Below, in pieces: positions 8,744-17,455 of a DNA stretch of 64,000 bases. The notes below the pieces were generated by a model. It saw only the letters and a list, made by a program, of their open reading frames with translations, ran no database searches and was not told where the DNA came from. Position 1 is the first letter of the stretch, and every line of letters starts with the position of its first letter. A program made the translations under genes and the position numbers. The stretch is from an uncultured Bacteroidales bacterium (GTDB lineage Bacteria; Bacteroidota; Bacteroidia; Bacteroidales; UBA932): positions 1-64,000 of the forward strand of contig CAJODR010000010.1 in assembly GCA_905233275.1 (NCBI GenBank). The letters are read 5' to 3'.

Positions 8744-9865
8744 ATGCAACTGACAATTTCCAGCACACAGCTCCTCAGGGCCCTGCAGGACGTCTCCAAG
8801 GCCATTCCCACCAAGACCTCCCTCCAGATACTCGAAAACTTCCTTTTCGTCCTGAAGGGTGACACCCTGACAATCACGGCATCCGACAGCGAGCTTACAC
8901 TGCGCACCAGCGTCAAGGTGGACAGCGCAGCCGAAGAAGGCTCCATCGCAGTCCCCGCCCGTCACGCCATCGACCTCCTCAAGGAGCTCCCCGACCAGCC
9001 CGTCTCGATCAAGACCCTCAGCGACAGCTCCTTCGAATGCAGCTGGATCAGCGGCAACTCGGTACTCCCCTACTTCCCCGCCGAGGACTATCCCGAGATC
9101 AAGGGTGCCGGCGACGACGCTCTCACGGTCGTATTCCCTGCGGAAAAGCTCGTAGAGGGCATTGCAAGCACTGTTTACGCCACGGCGGACGACGAGATCC
9201 GTCCCGCGATGAACGGTATCTTCTTCGACATCGACACGGATTCGACGACCCTCGTCGCTTCGGATTCCCACAAACTCATCTGCTACACAACCGGTGAGGT
9301 AAAGGCCCCGGAGAAGGCTTCATTCATCCTCCACAAACGTCCGGCATCGGTGCTCCGCGCCATCATCGGCAAGGACGTCGAGAAGGTCGAAGTCAAATTC
9401 GACGCCTCCAACGTCGTGTTCACATTCGGCGAGACCACAATGATCTGCCGCCTCATCGTCGGCAAGTATCCCAAGTACCGCGAAGTCATCCCGCAGAACA
9501 ATTCCAACGTACTGAGGATTGACAGGGCCCTGCTGCTCAACACGGTCCGCCGCGTCGCCGTATGCGCCAACAAGGCTTCCAACCACATCAAGTTCGACCT
9601 CAAGGAAGGCCAGATCGAAATCAGCGCACAGGACCTCAACTTCGCCCTTGCGGCTTACGAAAAGGTCAGCTGCGACTACAGCGGAGAGGATCTCACCATC
9701 GGCTTCAAGTCGACATTCCTCACCGAGATTCTGGCCAACCTGTCGTGCCAGACGCTCGTGATGAAATTCGCGGATGCACGCCGAGCAGCCCTTATCCTCC
9801 CTTCCGAAGAAGAGGCCGAAAGCGAAAAGATCTGCGGCATCATCATGCCGATCATGATTGCGTAA
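8744..9865 (+). CDS. dnaN: DNA polymerase III beta subunit (sliding clamp)
   Basis: 373 aa with three-clamp-domain pattern, SDSELTLRT, SDSHKLI, C-terminal IMPIMIA. Confidence 0.93.
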   Translation: MQLTISSTQLLRALQDVSKAIPTKTSLQILENFLFVLKGDTLTITASDSELTLRTSVKVDSAAEEGSIAVPARHAIDLLKELPDQPVSIKTLSDSSFECSWISGNSVLPYFPAEDYPEIKGAGDDALTVVFPAEKLVEGIASTVYATADDEIRPAMNGIFFDIDTDSTTLVASDSHKLICYTTGEVKAPEKASFILHKRPASVLRAIIGKDVEKVEVKFDASNVVFTFGETTMICRLIVGKYPKYREVIPQNNSNVLRIDRALLLNTVRRVAVCANKASNHIKFDLKEGQIEISAQDLNFALAAYEKVSCDYSGEDLTIGFKSTFLTEILANLSCQTLVMKFADARRAALILPSEEEAESEKICGIIMPIMIA

Positions 9866-9869
9866 GTAA

Positions 9870-10836
9870 ATGGAACTCAATCTTCAACGCCCCCTGGTGT
9901 TCTTTGACATAGAGAGCACCGGGCTCAATATCGCCACAGACGGCATCATAGAGCTCAGTTTCGTGAAGGCCCTTCCGGGCGGCGAGACCCGTATCAAGAC
10001 CTGGAAGATCAAGCCCTGGGACTACGCGCTCCGCCGGCAGATCCACATCAACGAGCAGGCTTCAGCCGTCAACGGGGTCAAAGACGAGGACCTCGTCGAA
10101 TGCCCACGCTTCATCGAGGTGCTCCCGGAGATAGCCCAGTGGCTCAATGACTGCGACCTCGCGGGGTTCAATTCGGCCAAATTCGACCTTCCTCTTCTCG
10201 CGGAGGAGATTGAGAGAGTCAAACTCTACTGCCGCAACCGCATTCACGACAAAGAGGCCCCCGAGGCATCCCGCCAGAAGGCGCAGGAGATGCTCGGTAT
10301 CGCCGAGAGCATTGATCTCCACGCATGCAATGCAGAACATATATCATTATATGGAGCCCCGCAACCTGAGGGCGGCATACCGCTTCTATTGCGGCGGCAA
10401 GGATTTCGACAACGCCCACACCGCTGAGGCGGACACAGTCGCCACTTATGAGGTGCTCAAGGCCCAGCTCGACCGCTATTCGGAGCCCAGCGACGACTAT
10501 CCGGAAGTGCTCCGCAACGATGTCGAAGCCCTCTCCCACGTGGGTACGAGGCCCAAAACCGTCGATTTCGCCGGCAGGCTCATCTACGGTGAAGGCGGCG
10601 AGCCCACCATCAGTTTCGGAAAGCACAAAGGCAAGACGGCCCGCGAGATCTGGCAGACCGAGCCTTCGTATTTCGGCTGGATAGAAGGAGGCGACTTCAC
10701 GCTGGATACCAAGGCCCAGTTCGCACGCCTCAAGCACCAGTTCCAGGAGGAGCGCAAGGCATCCCTAAACAGGCCGGCCACCGACGGCGAGCTCAAGGAC
10801 CTCGCCGCGAAGTTTAACGAGGGGAGGTTGTTTTAA
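9870..10836 (+). pseudogene. 3'-5' exonuclease (DnaQ-like) with a frameshift at ~10325-10337
   Basis: Frame 1: LVFFDIESTGLNIATDGIIELSFVK...AGFNSAKFDLPLLAEE. Frame 2: MQNIYHYMEPRNLRAAYRFYCGGKDFDNAHTAEADTVATYEVL...SFGKHKGKTAREI...FNEGRLF. CACGCATGCAATGCAGAAC regains frame if 4 nt (TGCA) are removed. Confidence 0.85.
10774..10808 (+). repeat. 35-bp direct repeat, left copy (3' part of exonuclease gene)
   Basis: CCGGCCACCGACGGCGAGCTCAAGGACCTCGCCGC, identical to 15528..15562. Confidence 0.9.
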
Positions 10837-10849
10837 GGGGGCGGGCCAG

Positions 10850-12088
10850 TTAATTGTCCTCTGTTACCTCCTCGTAGTCATTGCTTTCTCTTAATTCTTC
10901 CGGAAGGAAATACATTGTTCTCATCGTCTCATCTCCACCTAAGGATTCGTTCCCATAAAAGCCCCAGAAACGGTGGAGATGCTCTGTATAGATAATGTTC
11001 ATCAGCAACATTTTGGCGAGGGTGTCGTCGGGATTTTCAACGATATGTTTGGCATAAGTCTGGGCCACCAGAAGCCTCGCTTTGTCGTACAAGTTGTCAG
11101 GAATCTCTGACCACGTGGAGATGCCAAATACCTGGGCCTGAACACGTAGGCGCCATGATACCCAAACCTCAAACAGATATTTGGAGTAGCGGCCATCCTC
11201 GATGAGTTCTCCAAGGTAACCGATAATGTCAGGGAAATCGTAACACCCCATTTCAAGGGCATAAATGCACTTGGCGTCGAAGTCTTCCTCAGCGAGATAC
11301 TTATTCTGGAGTACGATCGACAGCTTCTCGAGTTCGTCATAATCGACCTCTTCCGGAATGCGCATCTTAAGGATTTCATCATATTTATCTACATACTTGG
11401 ACTTGTCGTAAAGAGTCCAGAAATCCTCTTCCAATGCCTTCATCTCTTCACTTGAAATGAAATCCGGCGTATCATAGGGGATTTTAACCAGCTCTTCAAA
11501 ATAGCTTGCCATCTTCTCAGTCTGCTCGGGCTCATAGTCTATGGTGGTCAGCATGTGGACAATCTTCTTGGCCAGTGCCTGGCATTTGGCGTTCCGGAAT
11601 GCCAATTGGTATTCGTCAGGCAACAACGGCATTCTGCCTCGAACGGTCTCGGTGGTCAAGGAATCATCGGGATTTGTGTTCAGCCGCTCAAATAATTCAT
11701 CTGCATTGACAAAACGCCTCAGGAACTCAGTCTTGTTATATCTCTCAGCGAACGACGCCAGGAAAGGCGTGGAGGTGTCTCCAGTGTAATAACACCCTTC
11801 CAGGAACTGGTCGTTCACCACTCCGTAATCGTATTCGACCGGATCATCGGGAATAATGTCACTTATATGGTTGATTGATGTGAATGTCGTATTTGGCGAG
11901 TAATCTATATAAACCATAAATTCCACATCTTCATCCCAGAACGCGGGTCGTTCCACAGTGAGCCGAGGAGTAGAGGGGATGTTCTGAGTTTCTCCGCTTT
12001 TAGTCTCCCCGCTCTGATTCTTGCAGGCAGGGAGAATGAGTGAGGATATAACGCCAATGAGGCAGATTGGATAATGTAAGTACTTCAT
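10850..12088 (-). CDS. Hypothetical lipoprotein, helical repeat-like
   Basis: 412 aa, signal with lipobox-like ILPAC. No family recognised. Confidence 0.6.
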   Translation of the reverse strand: MKYLHYPICLIGVISSLILPACKNQSGETKSGETQNIPSTPRLTVERPAFWDEDVEFMVYIDYSPNTTFTSINHISDIIPDDPVEYDYGVVNDQFLEGCYYTGDTSTPFLASFAERYNKTEFLRRFVNADELFERLNTNPDDSLTTETVRGRMPLLPDEYQLAFRNAKCQALAKKIVHMLTTIDYEPEQTEKMASYFEELVKIPYDTPDFISSEEMKALEEDFWTLYDKSKYVDKYDEILKMRIPEEVDYDELEKLSIVLQNKYLAEEDFDAKCIYALEMGCYDFPDIIGYLGELIEDGRYSKYLFEVWVSWRLRVQAQVFGISTWSEIPDNLYDKARLLVAQTYAKHIVENPDDTLAKMLLMNIIYTEHLHRFWGFYGNESLGGDETMRTMYFLPEELRESNDYEEVTEDN

Positions 12089-12101
12089 TTTTTATGATCT
12101 T

Positions 12102-12722
12102 TTACGACATTACTTTCTTCTCATCAGAGACTCCTGCCCCTAATTGAGGAAACATGGACAGGCCCTCCTTTCTCTGGGTCTCCATTTCATTGTAGAGTTT
12201 GTACATTAGTGCCTGAGACTGCTTAATGATGCGGATATACTGGGTAAGACAGTCCTTGAAGTGACCGTATTTGTTCTCGATGGCGGTGATCTGGAAGGCG
12301 ATGCCGTCCTCCTCCTCGCCAGTGAACAGGACCTTGGCCATGATGAGCTCATCCGACACCTGATGCGCCGCCTTGTGCAACAGGTCCATATCCCACTCCT
12401 TGTGATCGAGGTTGTAATGCCTCATCATCACCAGGACCGGGAAACTCTCTGCATCAATCATGTATTGCTCTCCCTGGGACATGAATGTAATCCATTGTTC
12501 ATCTGCCTCCGGCACGAAACCGTTGAAGCGGATGGCCTCCATTGCGGATTCTTTATCCAATGGTTGGAGGTCTCCTTCATCAACTGAAACAGGTTCGGGC
12601 ATACGCTCTCGCTGCTCTTTGAGCCACTTGTTGTCTTTTTCCAGCAACTTGTAATCTTGGCGCTTGCTGACATACAGGGCCAAAAGGATTGCTGCTACGA
12701 TTGAGATGATTGCGATTACCAT
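12102..12722 (-). CDS. Hypothetical membrane-anchored protein
   Basis: 206 aa, N-terminal TM (MVIAIISIVAAILLALYVSK) plus charged helical region. Same strand as the lipoprotein gene, 13 bp gap. Confidence 0.55.
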   Translation of the reverse strand: MVIAIISIVAAILLALYVSKRQDYKLLEKDNKWLKEQRERMPEPVSVDEGDLQPLDKESAMEAIRFNGFVPEADEQWITFMSQGEQYMIDAESFPVLVMMRHYNLDHKEWDMDLLHKAAHQVSDELIMAKVLFTGEEEDGIAFQITAIENKYGHFKDCLTQYIRIIKQSQALMYKLYNEMETQRKEGLSMFPQLGAGVSDEKKVMS

Positions 12723-12891
12723 AATGCTTCTGTTTTTGTGAATAACGGCAGGTCCGTCAGCTTTTGCATGGGCGAATTGTTTTTTCGCTGCTAAGGTAGT
12801 CCGGATTCGCGAACTGATTATTCGCGGAGTTGGGTTTATTATTCTTTTTCACTTTTAAAGATAGAAAAAATCTGCCAAATAATGCGCATGT

Positions 12892-13215
12892 TTGGATTCA
12901 AAGAATTATCATCTGTGGCTCAGCGAAAAACGGAACAGCGTTCCACCGCCCACGGACTTCCTCCCGGAAGACATCGTGTCGAAGACCGTCCGCCTGAACC
13001 CAATCAGCAACTTCCTCGCGTTCCTCTACCGCATCTTTGACGCCGACACCGTCCAGATGCTCGTGGACCGCTACCGCCTGGGTGTCACCAAAGACGGCGC
13101 TGCCATCTTCTACCAGATCGACCGTGAAGGCCGCATCCGCACCGGCAAGATCATCCAGTACAACCCGGAGACCGGCCATCGCATCAAGGATGCGTCGGTT
13201 GTAAACTATAATTAA
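12892..13215 (+). pseudogene. Fragment resembling DUF6371/primase-like mobile-element proteins
   Basis: NPISNFLAFLYRIFDADTVQMLVDRYRLGVTKDGAAIFYQIDREGRIRTGKIIQYNPETGHRIKD matches the DUF6371 core as I know it. Only 107 aa, TTG start. Confidence 0.45.
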
Positions 13216-13234
13216 TTATATTTTAATGCAAAAT

Positions 13235-13265
13235 TTTGATATTAATCTATAATTTATTACATTTG
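13235..13265 (+). promoter_or_regulatory. Putative hipBA promoter (-33 TTTG, -7 TACATTTG)
   Basis: TTTG 13235-13238, 19 bp spacer, TACATTTG 13258-13265, 21 bp before the hipB ATG. Confidence 0.6.
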
Positions 13266-13286
13266 CACATGTAAACACGATGCTCT

Positions 13287-13595
13287 ATGGATTTAAAAAG
13301 ATATTCAAATACACAGATCCTGCAGATGCTTGGGCTACGGTTCAAGGATTACAGGCTTTTGACCGACCTTTCTCAGGGTGATTTAGCCAAGGCGGCGGGG
13401 GTCTCCGTATCTACCATCCATAAGTTTGAGACCGGTACAATCTCGAACATGAACATCACCAACCTGATGGCACTTCTCCGACAGGTCGGCCTCCTCGACC
13501 GCTTTGACGACCTGATCCCGGAACAGCCCCAGAATCCATATTTAATCGTAGCAAATCACCCGAAACAAAGAGTAAGGAGGAAGAACAATGGCTAG
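13287..13595 (+). CDS. hipB: HipB-like XRE-family antitoxin/regulator
   Basis: HTH: DYRLLTDLSQGDLAKAAGVSVSTIHKFETG. Overlaps hipA start. Confidence 0.8.
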   Translation: MDLKRYSNTQILQMLGLRFKDYRLLTDLSQGDLAKAAGVSVSTIHKFETGTISNMNITNLMALLRQVGLLDRFDDLIPEQPQNPYLIVANHPKQRVRRKNNG

Positions 13596-15054
13596 TAGTA
13601 TAGACAATAGTCGCCTGAGCGTCATGCTCTGGGGCCAGGAAATCGGGCAGCTTAGCTGGAACCCGGCAAAACGTAATTCCTATTTCTTCTTCTCGAAGGA
13701 GTATCTGGAATCCGGGCTGGACATTGCCCCTCTTACCGCTTCATCAAAGAGTCCTGCGGCCCGTTTTGCCATTTACGGGAACACCGATTCTGCCAAGTAT
13801 CAGAAACTGCCCCCATTCATTGCAGACTCACTTCCAGATGATTGGGGAAACACGCTATTCGACCAGTGGTTCGCCGAGCATCATTATCACGAGAAAGACA
13901 AGACCCCGCTGGCAAAACTCTCTTTTGTCGGAAGTCGCGCCATGGGAGCTCTCGAATTCGTCCCCTGCAGCGAAGATGCCTTCAGCGCCTACGAGAAGCT
14001 GATGATTCCTAAGCTGTACGAGTTGGCCAAAAAAATCGAGAAGGACCGTGAACTAGCCATGATTTCTCCGGAAGAAACCCTCACGCAGAAGGCATTGATG
14101 GCCGTCGGGACATCAGCCGGAGGACGGTTCAAAAAGGCGATTATCGCTATGGACGATGACGGCAATATCTATTCCGGCCAGACATCTTCGAGAGAGGATC
14201 GGAGGTACTATATCCTCAAGTTTAACACCCCAGAGTTCTGCCTCTCGGAGATTGAGAAGACATGGTATGACCTTGCTATCAAGGCGGGCATCACGATGAT
14301 GCCATCACGCTTAATGGAGGTGGAAGGCACATGTCATTTCCTGACTGAGCGCTTTGACAGGCGTGGCGGTGAGAAGATTTTCACCCAGACACTCGCAGCA
14401 GTTAATCCCGAGGCGTACTGCTATGAGGACCTGTTCTCCACATGCAGGCAACTCTCCATTTCCAAAGATGAATTAAATGAGCTATACCTCAGGATGGTAT
14501 TCAATATCCTTTCAGGCAATACGGACGACCACGCCAAGAATTTCTCCTTCATTATGGAGAAAGACGGTTCTTGGCATCTTTCCCCCGCTTATGACCTCTG
14601 TTTCATTCTGAAAACAGCCACAACTCCAGAGAAGCATCACGTATTCTCCATACGGGGGAAGCATGAGGATATCACCATCTCAGACCTCCTGGATTTCGCC
14701 GTCCAGAATGATATAAAGAGCCCCGTAAAGTACATCGAGACTGTCAAAGATACACTTCGCGGTTTCAGAGCCTTCGCGACAGCCAATGGTGTCGCTCCGC
14801 TCTTCATCGATATCATTGAGTCCAGATTGCGGGAGTTGTCTCCGGATGTTTTTGATCCACCTGTCGCCACCTCGAATCTGATCCGTTTTGAAATGACAGA
14901 CTCTGGGAACATCCATATTTATGCGACCATCGACGGAAAAGAGAAACGCAAGGTGTTCACGAAGAGAAACAAGCAGTATGAAACAGTGCTCGCGCTGCTG
15001 AAAAAGCATCTTTCGCTTAGAGAGCAGGAAGAGATTGTCGAAAGGTATTTCTGA
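13588..15054 (+). CDS. hipA: HipA-like Ser/Thr kinase toxin
   Basis: 488 aa with GTSAGGRFKKAII, FLTERFDRRGGEKIF, LSGNTDDHAKNFSF, LSPAYDLCF. Confidence 0.9.
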   Translation: MASSIDNSRLSVMLWGQEIGQLSWNPAKRNSYFFFSKEYLESGLDIAPLTASSKSPAARFAIYGNTDSAKYQKLPPFIADSLPDDWGNTLFDQWFAEHHYHEKDKTPLAKLSFVGSRAMGALEFVPCSEDAFSAYEKLMIPKLYELAKKIEKDRELAMISPEETLTQKALMAVGTSAGGRFKKAIIAMDDDGNIYSGQTSSREDRRYYILKFNTPEFCLSEIEKTWYDLAIKAGITMMPSRLMEVEGTCHFLTERFDRRGGEKIFTQTLAAVNPEAYCYEDLFSTCRQLSISKDELNELYLRMVFNILSGNTDDHAKNFSFIMEKDGSWHLSPAYDLCFILKTATTPEKHHVFSIRGKHEDITISDLLDFAVQNDIKSPVKYIETVKDTLRGFRAFATANGVAPLFIDIIESRLRELSPDVFDPPVATSNLIRFEMTDSGNIHIYATIDGKEKRKVFTKRNKQYETVLALLKKHLSLREQEEIVERYF

Positions 15055-15088
15055 AGTTTGACCCAAGATCCATGAGATTAAACCTCTC

Positions 15089-15369
15089 TCAGAATTCCAA
15101 CTGGAACCCCTTACTCTTCAGCCGGTCATAGTTCTCCTTGTTAAAGCGGTACTTGACCGGCGTTCTTGTGACGTGACGGGGAGCCTCGTCAGGGACTTCC
15201 GCCAGAATTTCGTAGTGTTTCATCTTGTTGGCAAAGTTGCGGCGGTCGAACTTGACTTCCAGGATGGACTCGTATAGATTCTGAAGCTGCGGCAAAGTGA
15301 AAACCTCGGGAAGTAGTTCAAAACCTACGGGCTCAAAATGAATGTCCTGCTTCAGGCGGGAGAAGGCCA
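15089..15369 (-). pseudogene. NUDIX hydrolase/NrtR-like regulator, C-terminal fragment lacking its N-terminus
   Basis: Minus-strand RVAFSRLKQDIHFEPVGFELLPEVFTLPQLQNLYESILEVKFDRRNFANKM resembles the NrtR-type C-terminal winged helix. Coding similarity ends exactly at the exonuclease fragment. Confidence 0.65.
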
Positions 15370-15590
15370 CGCGGAGGAGATTGAGAGAGTCAAACTCTAC
15401 TGCCGCAACCGCAACCGCATTCACGACAAAGAGGCCCCCGAGGCATCCCGCCAGAAGGCGCAGGAGATGCTCGGTATCGCCGAGAGCATTGATCTCCACG
15501 CATGCAACATATATCATTATATGGAGCCCGGCCACCGACGGCGAGCTCAAGGACCTCGCCGCCCGCTTCAACGAAGGGCGCCTGTTTTAG
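15370..15590 (+). pseudogene. Second, internally deleted copy of the exonuclease 3' half with its own 3' end
   Basis: 15370-15529 matches 10199-10359 except +6 nt (CAACCG) and -7 nt (TGCAGAA). It then joins at 15530 to sequence matching 10776-10808, and ends in CCGCTTCAACGAAGGGCGCCTGTTTTAG. Confidence 0.9.
15528..15562 (+). repeat. 35-bp direct repeat, right copy
   Basis: Identical to 10774..10808. Confidence 0.9.
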
Positions 15591-17455
15591 GAAGTAATCT
15601 GGTTACCTGTAAATAACTCGTAGTAACGGCCTTTCATGGCCAGGAGTTCGTCGTGCTTGCCGCGCTCGATGATGCGGCCGTGGTCGAGGACGGCGATGTA
15701 GTCGGCATTCTGGACCGTGGACAGCCTGTGGGCTATGACAAAACTCGTACGACCCTTCATCAGCGAATCCATACCCTTCTGGATCATTCGCTCAGTGCGC
15801 GTATCAATGGAGGATGTCGCCTCGTCTAGAATCAGTACGGGAGGATCGGCGACGGCTGTACGGGCGATTGATATGAGCTGGCATTCGCCCTGGCTGAGAT
15901 TGCCTTCACCGGGAGAAATGACCGTGTCGTAGCCCTTGGGCAGTTTGCGGATGAAAGTGTCGGCGTAGACGAGCTTGGCGGCGGCTATGCATTCCTCGTC
16001 AGAGGCATCCGGGCGGCCGTAGCGGATGTTTTCCATGACGGTTCCCGAGAAGAGTTTGGTCTCCTGGAGGACTATGCCGAGACCGCGCCGCAGGGAGTTT
16101 TTGGATATATCCTTGATATCGATGGAATCGTAGGTTATCGTGCCGTCCGAGATTTCGTAAAAGCGGTTGAGGAGGCTCATGATGGTGGTCTTGCCGGCGC
16201 CGGTGCCGCCGACGAAAGCAATCTGCTGACCCGGATACGCCGTCAGCGTGATATCGTACAGCACCTGTTTTTCCTTTACATAGCCGAAATCCACATCCTT
16301 GAGGCTCACAAGGCCCTCGAGAGGCGTCCTGGAGCCATCCGGCGACACCCAGTCCCATTTTTCACCGGAGCCCTTCTCGAGAATGACCTTACCTTCGTCT
16401 TCCTCCGGCTCGGCGTCCAGCATTCCGTAGTACCGGTCAGTACCGGCGGAGGCCATAACGATGGAATTGATCTCATTGGATATCTGGGAGACCGGGCGCG
16501 TGAAATTGCGATGGAGTGTCAGGAACGCTACGAGGGTACCGACCGTGAGAGCGGAGCCGTTGAGACCGCAGGCCCACCACGCGGAGACTCCCCCGATTGC
16601 GAGCGCACCTCCGACGATAGCCAGCATGACATATCCGAAGTTGCCGATATTGCCGTTGATCGGCATTATCGCATTGGATATGCGGTTGGCGTTGTAAACG
16701 CTGGCGCGGAGGTCCTCGTTGAGAGAGCTGAACTGCTCCATTGCCCTCTCCTCATGGCAGTAGACCTTGACCACCCTCTGCCCGGAGACCATCTCCTCGA
16801 TGAATCCGTTGACGCGTGCGAGATTGCGCTGCCTTTCGGTGAAATACTTCCGCGAAATGCCACCGAGCTTTCTGGTGACGACAAACATCAGGGCAGCAAT
16901 GCCGATAGACAGCAGCGTCAGCGGAATATTCATCACTATCATGCTGACGAATGTCGCCACGATCGTGACGATGCTCTGCAGCAGCCTCGGTGCACTGTTG
17001 CCGATCACCTGCCGCAGCGTATCTATATCATTGGTATAGACCGACATGATATCGCCGTGCGAATGGCTGTCGAACCAGCTGAGCGGCAGCTTCTCCATCC
17101 TCGCGAACCCTTCCGTCCGGAGGCCTTTCATCGTCCCCTGGGCGACGAATATCATTATAAGATTATAGGTATACGCCGCAACGACGCCGACCAGGATAAT
17201 CGCAGCCAGCCGGACGAGTGCCATCGCCAGCGGCCCGTAGTCAGGACCGACGCCTACACCGGCGAATAATCCCTGCACCTGAGGCCCGGACAGCATCGGA
17301 GTGATATAATCGTCGATGAGAGTGCGAGTAAAAAGAGAGGTCGCGAGCGAAGTGAGCGCAGAGACCAGTATGCACAGGGCCACGATTCCGAGCCTTATGC
17401 GGTAATGCTTGAAGATATAGGCGAACAGCCTCGCTACAGTGCCGGTCTTTTTCAT
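15587..17455 (-). CDS. ABC exporter subunit (TM + NBD fused)
   Basis: 622 aa, VGGTGAGKTT Walker A, LSQGECQ signature, LILDEATSSID Walker B. Confidence 0.93.
   Translation of the reverse strand: MKKTGTVARLFAYIFKHYRIRLGIVALCILVSALTSLATSLFTRTLIDDYITPMLSGPQVQGLFAGVGVGPDYGPLAMALVRLAAIILVGVVAAYTYNLIMIFVAQGTMKGLRTEGFARMEKLPLSWFDSHSHGDIMSVYTNDIDTLRQVIGNSAPRLLQSIVTIVATFVSMIVMNIPLTLLSIGIAALMFVVTRKLGGISRKYFTERQRNLARVNGFIEEMVSGQRVVKVYCHEERAMEQFSSLNEDLRASVYNANRISNAIMPINGNIGNFGYVMLAIVGGALAIGGVSAWWACGLNGSALTVGTLVAFLTLHRNFTRPVSQISNEINSIVMASAGTDRYYGMLDAEPEEDEGKVILEKGSGEKWDWVSPDGSRTPLEGLVSLKDVDFGYVKEKQVLYDITLTAYPGQQIAFVGGTGAGKTTIMSLLNRFYEISDGTITYDSIDIKDISKNSLRRGLGIVLQETKLFSGTVMENIRYGRPDASDEECIAAAKLVYADTFIRKLPKGYDTVISPGEGNLSQGECQLISIARTAVADPPVLILDEATSSIDTRTERMIQKGMDSLMKGRTSFVIAHRLSTVQNADYIAVLDHGRIIERGKHDELLAMKGRYYELFTGNQITS

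Noticed and set aside
15089-15571. 160-aa ORF as a genuine chimeric protein
   Set aside because: Its N-terminal half is antisense exonuclease sequence. It looks like a chance fusion at a junction, although expression is not excluded.
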